Below, in pieces: positions 40,997 through 51,205 of a DNA stretch of 64,000 nt. The notes below the pieces were generated by a model. That model was not told the DNA's origin and ran no database searches. It saw only the letters and a program-made list of their open reading frames with translations. The position numbers and the translations under genes are program-made. Numbering within the stretch: position 1 is the first letter of the stretch; each line of letters starts with the position of its first letter. The DNA comes from Cladocopium goreaui. Lineage: Eukaryota > Sar > Dinophyceae > Suessiales > Symbiodiniaceae. The stretch covers positions 112,001 through 176,000 of the forward strand of contig CAMXCT020006760.1 in the NCBI GenBank assembly GCA_947184155.2, given 5' to 3'.

Positions 40997-43103
40997 TGTC
41001 GGCACCTAGACCGGTGCAGCACAAAAAGAAAGGTTGAAACCAAAGATGGATGGACTGCCGGAAAGCTTTCAAACTCTGTAGTCAAACCGAGTCAAACCAC
41101 AACCCTTGTCTCAAATAAATTGACAAATCCAAATCGCGATGGAAACCGCATGAGCAAAGTGCTGAACCCCCAGGGTTCAAAAGATCCCCCAAGTCGATCA
41201 AGGAGCCTAGCCGGCCTAAGCGGATATGACTGTGTGACTGTCTCCAGGCACTGACCCAGGAGGTGTCCCAAATTTCAGCTGCCCCATACCGGTGGAGTCA
41301 TCCGACAAGTTCCGGCCTCTGTTTCAAGCACGGCTTCTAGTGGGAACAGCCGAGCCAAAAAGGGGCACAGCTGCAACCAAAGGTGAAGCCGGAGGGACCT
41401 TCAGCAAAGCTGACATTACCGTAGAAAATCCCCGTAGCATCTTCCCACCTCATAACCCACTTGGGTATTTAAATTACAATCCTTTCCCACTCAAATTGGC
41501 ACATCTGTCATATTGATCATTCCAAACTATTCAGCTCACATATTCCATTTCGCCTTTGAGGATCACGTTGAATCCTCGGTCAAGCTCAGAACACACTCCG
41601 GCACTTCGTCGAGCACTGAACCCCCCAGGACGCATCATGACCCCGACGCCTGTGCCATGAGCGCGAGATCCGCAGATCGACAGTTGCGTTCAACGATGTT
41701 TGGGTCAATTCGGTCAATGGGGTGACGATGGCAGGACATCACCCAGACATTGCTGCTTTCAGGCTTTGGTCCTTCCAACAAAGAAAGGTCCCAATGGTGG
41801 ATCACCACATGTGGGCCGTTGGTGCCATGTTTCCATCCTCCATCTTCTCAAGCCAAAAATTGCTGGGCACGGACACGTTCTTGCGAGCTTCCCAACCCAA
41901 CCAGGGCTGGAGGGAAAAAAAACTATACCGGAGACTGAGAAAAAAATATGGCGATTATCGGGCAGATGGTGTTGAAGCTGCAGCACTTGGCGTGGCCTCG
42001 CATTTCTGGAGGGAGCAGAACAGCATCCCAATATATTCCCTGCTCAGTTGAGCAAATAAATAGATTGATTCTCTACATTCTGAGCCTGACAGACCCAACA
42101 AACAAGACATGTGCTGAGGTGCTGTTCTCTCAGCTTATCTACTGAGAAAAAAAAAACTTTTGCACGCATGGGTTGGTAACCCCAATCGCCAATCTTCTCG
42201 ATAACTTGTTTCAGAAAACATCAAAAATCATCGGCGAAATTGAGCGAATTTGAAACCACCACATCATCCCAGGCAAGTTTTTTCCACACACCGCAGCCCG
42301 GTTCTTTCGGCAAATCTCATCATGACCTCCTAGGTTCACATGCCGGGCGTGTGAAGACTTGAGGGTAGACAGAAGTTGACCATTTGGACCGTGAATCATG
42401 ATGATACACGAGTAATCATATGATATAATACTGTAATACTGTAAGTAGAATTACTTAACAAAACATAGTAATAGTAATTGATAATAACAAATCAAAATCA
42501 TCGTCATAATGATAATAACAATATCTTACACTGATAAACAAAAATAAGAATAATAAAACATCATCATCATCATCATCATGATCATCATCATCATCATCAT
42601 CACCATTGTCCTAATCCCGTCTGGGTTTCACATTAAGTTCATCTTCCCTTTTTAATCGACAAGCCCGGCTCAGCTCTCTCCTCATCTGGAAGGCTCAAAG
42701 TTGGCGAAAGTGTCCCTCTCCTCAGATCCACGGATTGGTTGAACCATCAATCCATGGCGGGTTTGACCGTTTGACCAACAAAAATGGGGAAAAGAAACCC
42801 GCAAGAATTGGTGATTTGACGAAAAAAACTAGCGGTTTTACCAACAAAAATTGGGAGTTGACCAACAGAACAGTGATTCAGTCAACCTAATTTTGCAAAA
42901 TGCTGTGTTTCACCCAAAAAAATGGATTTGGCCAATCCCAAAGTGGGAGTTGATCTAGTTCGGGACCATTTTTCTGTAGGAAACCCACCGGTTTACCCCA
43001 TGAAAATCCATCCATTAGAAATGCTGTGTTTCCATACGTAACAGGTTCACAGAGCATCATTTACACCCCAGTTTCAAAGACACCCAAATCACCCTATCCC
43101 CAT

Positions 43104-43205
43104 TACTCTCCAGTAAATTAACATTGACCCTGACAGAGATTGGAAGATTAGTGGAAACACTAAGTCACTGGCTTCAGGGTCAAACTGTTAATTTACCAGA
43201 GGGTA
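43104..43205. repeat. Family 1 ends with an unrelated palindromic core
   Basis: The ends resemble family 1 (TACTCTCCAGTAAATTAAC / TTAATTTACCAGAGGGTA), but the interior is different and carries its own inverted repeat (TTGACCCTGA / TCAGGGTCAA). Confidence 0.6.
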
Positions 43206-43258
43206 TATCCTAATGAAATCCCCGGTTCAATCATCCATTTTGATAGGATTTTCCATTC

Positions 43259-43380
43259 ATGTGGTTAAAACAATGCCATAAACCACCCCTGACTGGGAAT
43301 GGTTTTAGTTTAATTTATACCACGAATTATTAAAATGGTGATGACTGGGGGATGGTTTCTGAAATTGTTTTACCCACAGT
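43259..43380. repeat. Palindromic element family 2, copy
   Basis: Begins ATGTGGTTAAAACAATGCC, then ATAAACCACCCCTGACTGGG; ends GAAATTGTTTTACCCACAG. About 120 bp. Confidence 0.65.
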
Positions 43381-43569
43381 ATAAACCATCCAGCTATTGG
43401 CGTATCCCCAATTGAACCCATGTTCAAACACGGCTACTGCACGTCCCCATGACAGTGGCGCCATTGAGTTCCCGGCCGCCGCTCCCAAGGTTTGGAAGCC
43501 TCAGAGCACCAGGAGCCGAGATGTCCACCGTATCAACCATGGTGTGACTAAATCAGCATGTATAGATAG

Positions 43570-43985
43570 TGTAAACTCGTGTGTGTGTGTGTGTGCGTAT
43601 GCAAATGTGTATGTATATAATATTTACTTATTTATTTGCTTATTCATTTATAATTATTTATTCATCTATATCTATTTGTATTTATATATATGTGTGTGTT
43701 TGTATTTACTCAAACAAATATAGGATTAGATATATATATATATATGTAGTATTACATATATAGATATATATATATATATATGATATATGTATCTGTGTGT
43801 GTGCGTATGTATATTATATATATATTATCATTTTATATCAGTGTGTGTGTGTGCGTACGCATATGTACGAGTACGTATATTATATATATATATGTGTGTG
43901 TGTGTACATTATATATATTATATATGTATATTGTGTGATGATATGCTTATTGTACCTTATTAATCCTTATTATATATATATACCA
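43570..43985 (+). repeat. TG/TA compound microsatellite
   Basis: Alternating GTGT and TATA runs just downstream of the stop codon at 44010. Confidence 0.9.
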
Positions 43986-44009
43986 TGAGGAACTGCGCAG
44001 CACTAGAAG

Positions 44010-47000
44010 TCAAACCACATACGCTTCGGGAGCGTACACCAAGTGATTTCTGGATTCTGGGCCATACCCCCCCACGCTTGACCGCGCCAAGTGACCGCTA
44101 GACTCCGAGTAGCTGTGAGGCTGTTGCCCAGTGTATTCAGACACCAACCTGGCTCGATGCTCCACGTATGGTGACAGCCTACCTGGAAAGACTGCAATGA
44201 TCCGGAAAAATGGATGGTGTACCCTCTGGTAAACGTTTACATCACTATGGAAAATCCCCATTTGAATGGATAAATCATAAATCAACTATTTCTATGGCCA
44301 TTTTCAACAGCTATGTTAAACTACCAGAGGGTACAAATGGCACTTACCTCCATCAACGTGACTGATTGACAATCCCAACCGCAGCTGCCACGGATGTGCT
44401 GGGCAGCCCAACTTCATGCTGTAGTGCACACCATCCATCACCAACGCAGGGTAGTCCATCCAAAAGCCCACGTGAGGAATCAGCTGTAGACCTGCCGCGA
44501 GCTCAACACCACCATCCCAGGAACTGACGTTGAGTCCTAGGCTGGTCCAAGTTCCAACTCACTTCATCCAATTTCCACTAAAAAATGATTAAGTTCACAT
44601 CCACTTTCCATGTTCCATCCACTTCTTACTTCAAAAATATTTTTAAAAAAAAAACCGTTGAAACTCTTACCCCATTCCCAATCCCCACCGGTCGCCTCTA
44701 GCGCCCTTCGCTTGGTAATTGTAGATGGCTCCACCTTGGCACCAACTCATCTGCTTCCCCAAAAAGATCACCAAAATCCTGACATGGGCTCCACACAGGC
44801 AAGGTAAACGATGGCCACTTCTATGATACCTCGGAGCCTGAGTCGTGACCCAAGCAGCCCGGCCAACTTCAAAAATCGTTGCGTGGATTCTGGGTGGATC
44901 AATTTCCCTGTGCATAACCGGTGAACTAAAATGGTTCTGAGTTTGGTACGGTCCTTGTTCATCTCATTGGTCAAAATCTCTAGAGCTAGGCTGGGTTCGT
45001 TCTGTGTATGTGCATGGCCCAGATTTGATTACATGATTACATACATCTAAACTTTTGGCATTGATGTCTTTACAAGCTGTGCATATGTCCACGAGTGTGA
45101 TGAGTTCGTTGATTTCTTTGCTCTTTACCTTTGCATTGAGATTAAGACCCCGAATATGACCGGCATCACCTGCCTTCAACTCCCCTTCAACTGAGCTCTC
45201 GAACAGGCCGGTGGCCGCACCGTAGTGGTCAATGTGCTCCACGTTCCATACCTGGGACCCATCATGCAGCACTGCTGGAGATCCCTTCATTGAGCTGGGC
45301 TGAGCTGGGCTGGGCTGGGCTGGGCCCCCGTACCACGCTCTCGGCCTCGCGCTCCCAACCCGGCAAACCGCTCATCATGTTGTTGCCAAAGTACTTCCTG
45401 CAGGTCTGAAACGCCCAAAGGACTTGGGTGTAGACGCGCCCTCTGCCAATCTAACAGTTTCCTACGGAAAACCAGGAAAAGCACCATTTGAAAAAGCAAA
45501 TCTTTGATAAATGGGCCATTTTCCATGGCTATGCTGTTTATGCTAGATTGCCGAAGGGTACTCAATGATGAATCATAAGCCATTGTGAAACTGCTGGATG
45601 TCAGAGATAAAGATCTGGCAGAGATGCCACTCGATTCGCAGATGTGACCAACGGATGACATCCCCGTGCGGGGTCGCCATGTTGGTCAAAAAAGATCTCC
45701 TTTGGGAGGACTTTTTCATGTTTCATACTGAAAGCCGCCCTGGAACCCCGAGAATTGCAAGTGTCCAAGCGCTGTCCAAGCGCTGGAAAGTCATATTCAG
45801 ATATATCATGATATATCCAACTCCACTTTTTTGTTGGGGCTTCGGTTTTGGGGGCGAGAAGAGGAGGGTCCATCCATGGCACTTCTTCCATGGCACTTGG
45901 ACCCTGAGGTTCCCGACAAGTCAGAAGAGACTTCACCCCCCAGGCCAGTGGGAGAACCGCTGGAGCGACGGAAGAGGTGTTCCTCAGGGGGGATTGGTTT
46001 TTCCTCAATGCCACTGGATTCCGTTAGGATAGTTATGAACTATGGATTCTACATGGTTTTTCTCAGATACCAGTACCATATGTTATACCATTAGGATGAT
46101 CGGTATTTTTTCCCCTTACCAAACCAGTCACACACCCCTGGAAAGAGTTGAGATAAATAAAGCCGTTTGGGGAACGATGTCCTCCAATTCCCATCATTCC
46201 AGTGACAGAAAACGACGCGAGGTTCATGATCAAATTCATCCAGACATAACCAATAAGTGAATAGGTTTTAAGTTAAAGTTTTAAGTTTTCAAGCAGCAAA
46301 GGAAGAAGTGAGGAAACAGAAATCTGGACACATCATCACCTTGAAATTGAAGGCCCTTTCACACTGATACATGCACAATTTCTTGGTGAATACCCCCAGT
46401 TCGTGGGACATAAGTCCCCCCAAAGCCCGGCTGGGAGATAGGGCGCTAGGGCCGCTAGGGTCTCGGGCTAACTTGCTGAGGGAGCTCCGTTGGTGGTCCT
46501 GAAGAAACTCCAAGGCCCAGTCCAATTTTTGTTTATTTGGCGTTTCCCTTGACATGTTGGATCCAGTTTTGGTGGGTTCTCAGAGTCCAAGGGCCAAGGC
46601 CATCTGACAGTTCAAAACTGATCAAAGGCTGAAACGCCTTTGGCTGAGCTATACCTTTTTGGGGCACAAAAAGACCATATTTGGGTGGTGGATATTCCAT
46701 GAAATTTAGGCCCAAAAAAAAAGCCTTATATATGGTACAAGTAGGTACCCTCTGGTAAACTAACATAACTATGGAAAATCACCATGTTTAATGGGTAAAT
46801 CCACTATAAATGGGCCATTTTCAATAGCTATGTTAGTTTACCAAAGGGTACCTCCAAAAAACAATATCCATCCTCTCACCGGAGTTCCCAGGCTCGCACC
46901 GAAAGGGCGTTGGGGCTACTCGCTGCCGCCAACATCTCCTTCACGGTCACCACATCGGCATCGCCATCGGAGATGGCATAGCGTCTGCGGAAATGGCCCA

Positions 47001-50000
47001 CTTATAATGTGGGTAAAACAATGCCATAAACCACCCAGTTGGGAGATTGTTTATTATTGTTTTACCCACATTAGATGATTTACCGATTGAAATCGATTTT
47101 AAAATGATTTAAAATTGCGATTTTCCCGTAGCTATATGACATTACCAAAGGGTAAATCCACCAGAAAAGTTGGATGTGCCAAAGAATGGGGATATTTTGG
47201 TTGTTTGTTTGTTTTTTGCCATGTTAATTTCTGGAGTATATCCTGGGATGTTCCCGCTTGCAGATTGTTTTTTTTCGTCAGGGATGGTGCCAATCTATAT
47301 TGAGTAGAAGATTTGTGACCGATTGCATTTTTTCAGTTGGAAGTTTCCTAGAATGCAGGTACCCTCTGGTAATTTAACATAACTATGGAAAATCACCATG
47401 CTATTAATGGGTAAATCCACTATTTCAATGGGCCATTTTCAATAGTTATGTTAGTTTACCAGAGGGTACCCCATTCATCCATTTGGATATGATTTTCCCA
47501 AAAAAAAAGATCATCCAGCGGGGATTCACCAAGTGCACCTTTTCAGGCTCTGAAGTGCAGAGTAAGCCTTTGCGATCTGGAAGCCCTTGGCCCTCGGCCA
47601 GTCGCCACATTAAATGTCTACGATCTTCCGTCCCAACTGCTTCTACTTGATGTATCTGAGGTATTGATTGAGGTCGCTACAAAGCTTGGGCACTTCACAT
47701 CACTTCACAACCAATCTGACAACTCTCACAATCCAACATGTTCACGGCCTTGCCATGGGTTCCCACGTTGAACACCATGGAACACCAGGCCCCCCGCGTG
47801 GTGCCAGAGGTGCTCGGAAAGCCTGGCTCAGGGATAACCCATTTCGAGCCGAGGAAATGTTTCTTCCAGCAGATGTATGCAAAGGTGTCCAGCCTATGCT
47901 CAACTTCATTCGTGAGGAAAGGCGTGCCTCAAACCAGAGCTGGGTGTGGCACCACTGCATCGCTCGAGCTAGCTGGGTGTGACACCACTGCATTGCTCCT
48001 TTACACGAGACAGTGAAGATTGTTGTTCACACATTTTCATCGTAGCTTCTTGAAAATGATACTCAAACCTCCGATGCCAACAGCCCACTTCCATTTTTTG
48101 GGGGTGGGGCCACCAACAACCCACTGGCAGATGCTCAGGCTGTACCATGCTGCACCCACGCCGTGAACGGGTGCCGAACCCAATCGGAAAAGGAGAGGGG
48201 ATGAATGCAGAGGCCCACTGCTTGCGTGCCAACCTGCGCACGATGCGCACGATCCCTGGGTCCCATGCCGAGTCACCACTGCCGAAAGCTGGGCCTTTCT
48301 GCAAGAAGCACCGCTTGGGCACTGAGCATCTGCTTGACAAAGCAGGCCGCAGTAGAAAGCCTCCAATGGAAATGACCCATATCTGCTGGATTGAAGCGAA
48401 TGTCATGAAACTTCATGCAAAGCCATGGCGATTGCCCCGGGATATGGGGGGGTCCTACGGGCCCCCTCTTCACTCTTCAAGCAAGTCTCGGGAACGCGAA
48501 TTCTCAAACCCTTGACTGTTCGGACTGCTTGGACTGTTTCCGGAGCCTAAGTTTAGTCGTTCTTCCAAGTCACCAGAGGGTAAGGACTCGGGGCTGCCGG
48601 GAAAATGGTGGCTTTGACAGTTCACAGTTGGATCTACATGGAGAAGAAACCCCATGGCTGTCAGAGACAGGAAACTTCACTACGGTATGAATCGGAGCAT
48701 TGTCAGCATTGTTCGAGAAAGCTTGTCCAATTGGTTGCTTAGCTCACTGCCATTCAAGAAAAATCCAAGGAGTCAGCTCGCTGGTTCCAGATTGGAAACT
48801 GACCATTCGCTGCATGGTTTTCACCAAGTCAGGTCCCAGCTGGTCCCTCCCAAGTGTGCTCCTGGTCCACATTCTGAAGCATGCACTGTGGCTGCGCCTG
48901 CAGGTGACCAACATGGTGGGGTGCCACCAAGGCAGGCACCGTCTTTGTGAAACACCCAAGGCAGGCACCGACACAGCAGCAAGCTCCGTAGGGCACTCGT
49001 AAGTGGCACTACAGCGCGGAGCACACACCTTGGGGATTGCTCAAGCCCCACCAAACCAAAAAAAAAACATGGAAACCACATGACTTGAAGGGCGAAATTG
49101 TAGATTGCCCAACTCCAACTTGAAGATTCTGATGTTTTTTTAACCCAATGCCATAGACAACGACCATTTCAGGATGGTCTATAGGCTCTGGCCACTCCGT
49201 CCTCTCCTTGGATCTCTCCAGCCTGCAGCATGCTGGAAGTGCCAAAAATGCAGGGCAATTCGTGGCACACCTGTCCCAGGAAAGAGTACGAAACTCCCAG
49301 AAAATGCCCTTGCAAAATGATGTTAACTGTTGGAAATCATGGGCCAACTCGCTGCGGAAAAGGAACGACTTCATCCGAAGCGCAGGTGCCCTGGTAGTGA
49401 CTGACGCCACACCTGGAAATGGTGAGTGTGCTTGGATGTGCATCTCACCGGTGTTTTCTATCCATAGCTGGTAAGTAGCTGGTCGATTTGAAACCCCAAG
49501 GCTACATCTGGTATGCACAGGCCATGGCGCCTCAATAGCATTGAGGTCACTAGCAGCTTCGCAGCCGCCATGACACTAGTGAGGGCAGCAAAAAGCACTT
49601 CACAATCGAAATTTCGGCACACTTCAGCGTCAGCTTCTTCAGCCTTTATGCATAAAAAAAACATTATACATATATATATATACATACACCGCGCTGTTAT
49701 AGATATAGATATATAGATATGTAGAGAGAGAGAGAGATATATATATATATATAGATAGATAGATAGATAGACAGAGATATATATATACATAGATACATTT
49801 GTGTGTGTAGATATTAATATATAGATATATATATATATAGAGAGAGAGAGAGAAATATAGGTGTATATATATATATGGATATATGGATATAGATATATAT
49901 ATATAGATAGATAGATATGTAGATATAATTTGTATTTATATAGGTATAGGCATAGATATTATATAGATATAATATAGGTCTAATATAGATATAGTATAGA

Positions 50001-50190
50001 TATAATATAGATATAGGTAGATAGGTAGATAGGTAGATAGATAGATAGAAAGATAGGCCAGTTTCGCGTAGAGATGGCAGTGACATGCAGTGACTCTCTG
50101 TTTATATTGGCCTTTCAGGGGTTGGGTCAACTCACTTCTCCGATATCTTGAGCCAAAAGCATATCGCGATAAGACAGGCAGTCTTTAATC
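44010..50190 (-). CDS. Unrecognised multi-exon protein, complete 3' end
   Basis: I do not recognise a family. Exons supported by frame and splice signals: 50190-about 50139 (SYRDMLLAQDIGE, donor GTGAGT), about 49643-49520 (EVLFAALTSVMAAAKLLVT), a segment at about 49420-49190 with uncertain frame, possible segments at 48.4-47.75 kb, 46984-46880 (DADVVTVKEMLAAASSPNA), 46547-46340 (KLDWALEFLQDHQRSSLS), about 45710-45590, about 45441-45334 (VYTQVLWAFQTCRKYFGNN), 45251-45170 (VWNVEHIDHYGAATGLFES), 44979-about 44790 (LRTILVHRLCTGKLIHPES, then LRLRGIIEVAIVYLACVEP), 44750-44671 (GGAIYNYQAKGARGD), 44536-44348 (VELAAGLQLIPHVGFWMDY, MKLGCPAHPWQLRLGLS) and 44182-44010 (ARLVSEYTGQQPHSYSESS, ending EAYVV and TGA). 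The C-terminal exons have alternating polar/hydrophobic runs that look beta-rich, followed by a Ser/Tyr/His-rich tail. The start codon is not located. The last intron (44347-44183) is mostly one palindromic element. Confidence 0.6.
44220..44333. repeat. Palindromic element family 1, copy forming most of an intron
   Basis: 114 bp copy that makes up most of the 165-nt intron 44347-44183 of the unrecognised gene ending at 44010. Confidence 0.88.
46746..46850. repeat. Palindromic element family 1, copy
   Basis: 105 bp copy in the intron following exon 46984-46880, starting 29 bases beyond the donor. Confidence 0.85.
47006..47072. repeat. Palindromic element family 2, short copy
   Basis: AATGTGGGTAAAACAATGCC pairs with AATAATTGTTTTACCCACATT-like sequence at the other end. 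Located 22 bases from the acceptor of exon 46984-46880. Confidence 0.65.
47098..47154. repeat. Palindromic element family 1, right-half fragment
   Basis: Reads as the right half (GATTTTCCCGTAGC ... ATTACCAAAGGGTA), lying directly beside a family 2 element. Similar worn right ends occur near 33680-33710, 36230-36280 and 45510-45560. Confidence 0.5.
47360..47468. repeat. Palindromic element family 1, copy
   Basis: 109 bp copy in the intron upstream (minus strand) of exon 46984-46880. Terminal ten bases intact on both sides. Confidence 0.85.
49660..50060 (+). repeat. ATAG/AGAT compound microsatellite
   Basis: GATA, GAGA and TATA runs in the first part of the unrecognised gene ending at 44010, inside an intron between exons 50190-50139 and 49643-49520. 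Confidence 0.9.
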
Positions 50191-50261
50191 TACAGAGCGA
50201 ACATCAATGTGTGTGCGTCTGAAAAAATGTGACATGCCCCCCCAAACCGGCAATTTAATAG

Positions 50262-50420
50262 GCAAAGTGATGATGATGATGATGGTAAGATGATAAGATG
50301 CTAAGATTATAAGATCATAATATTATAAGACAGATCAACAAATCATAAGATTATAAGATTATAAGATTATAAGATGGATAAAATGATAAGATGATATGAT
50401 GATAGGATCATGATAAACAA
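50262..50420 (+). repeat. GATGAT/AAGATTAT repeat
   Basis: Irregular GATGATAAG and ATTATAAG units. No gene in it. Confidence 0.75.
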
Positions 50421-50576
50421 TGGGAAATTCTCTCTCTCTTCCACTCGGCGATCTAAGAGATGGAAACTGCTCAGCAGTTGGCAGCTAGATTCAAGGCTTT
50501 GCTGCCAAGTGATGCTGATAGATAGCGGAATAGGTGTTTTAAACGAATATCACTAAATTGTCACTACATCTGTAGG

Positions 50577-51150
50577 TATGTATGTATGTATGTATGTATG
50601 TATGCATGTATGCATGTATGCATGTATGCATGTATGCATGTATGCATGTATGCATGTATGCATGTATGCATGTATTCATGTATGCATGTATGCATGTATG
50701 CATGTATGCATGTATGCATGTATGCATGTATGCATGTATGCATGTATGCATGTATGCATGTATGCATGTATGCATGTATGCATGTATGCATGTATGCATG
50801 TATGCATGTATGCATGTATGCATGTATGCATGTGTATGCATGTATGCATCTATGTATGCATGTATGCATGTATGGATGCATGTATGCATGTATGCATGTA
50901 TGCATGTATGCATGTATGCATGTATGCATGTATGCATGTCATGCATGTATGCATTCATGCATGTATGCATGTATGCATGTATGCATGTATGCATGTATGC
51001 ATGTATGCATGTATGCATGTATGCATGTATGCATGTATGCATGTATGTGTGTATGTGTATGTGTGTGTATGTATGTATGTGTGTGTGTATGTGTGTATGT
51101 ATGTATGTATGTATGTATGTATGCATGCATGCATGTATGTATGTATGTAT
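50577..51150. repeat. ATGTATGC octamer microsatellite
   Basis: About 570 bp of ATGTATGC/ATGTATGT with few interruptions. Because the unit has no stop in some frames, it creates spurious ORFs of up to about 200 codons on both strands. It lies between the carbamoyltransferase stop and the next gene. Confidence 0.95.
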
Positions 51151-51205
51151 TTTCTTTTTTTACCTGGACATACATATATACCTGTAAAATCATAAGCATA
51201 TACAA

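Larger units (their letters stand above)
41000..44005. other. Intergenic region upstream of the ABC1K gene
   Basis: Between the stop of the upstream gene (44010) and the ABC1K start (40996) I find no secure exon. Open frames at 43.40-43.55 and 41.29-42.05 kb exist but both strands read equally well. The region holds an ATC/TAA microsatellite (42.42-42.60 kb), a diverged palindromic element (43104-43205), a member of a second palindromic family (43259-43380), and TG/TA-rich repeats (43.57-43.99 kb). The ABC1K 5' leader and any promoter would lie here; I see no recognisable promoter motif. Confidence 0.5.

Noticed and set aside
50140..50165. TTTTGGCTCAAG on the minus strand, matching the 3' end of the dinoflagellate spliced leader
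   Set aside because: Only 12 bases match, and the segment reads as the exon SYRDMLLAQDIGE ending in a GTGAGT donor, so a leader relic is unlikely.
50457..50525. Short plus-strand frame METAQQLAARFKALLPSD
   Set aside because: Only 21 codons, no acceptor or donor, and opposite to the local gene direction.
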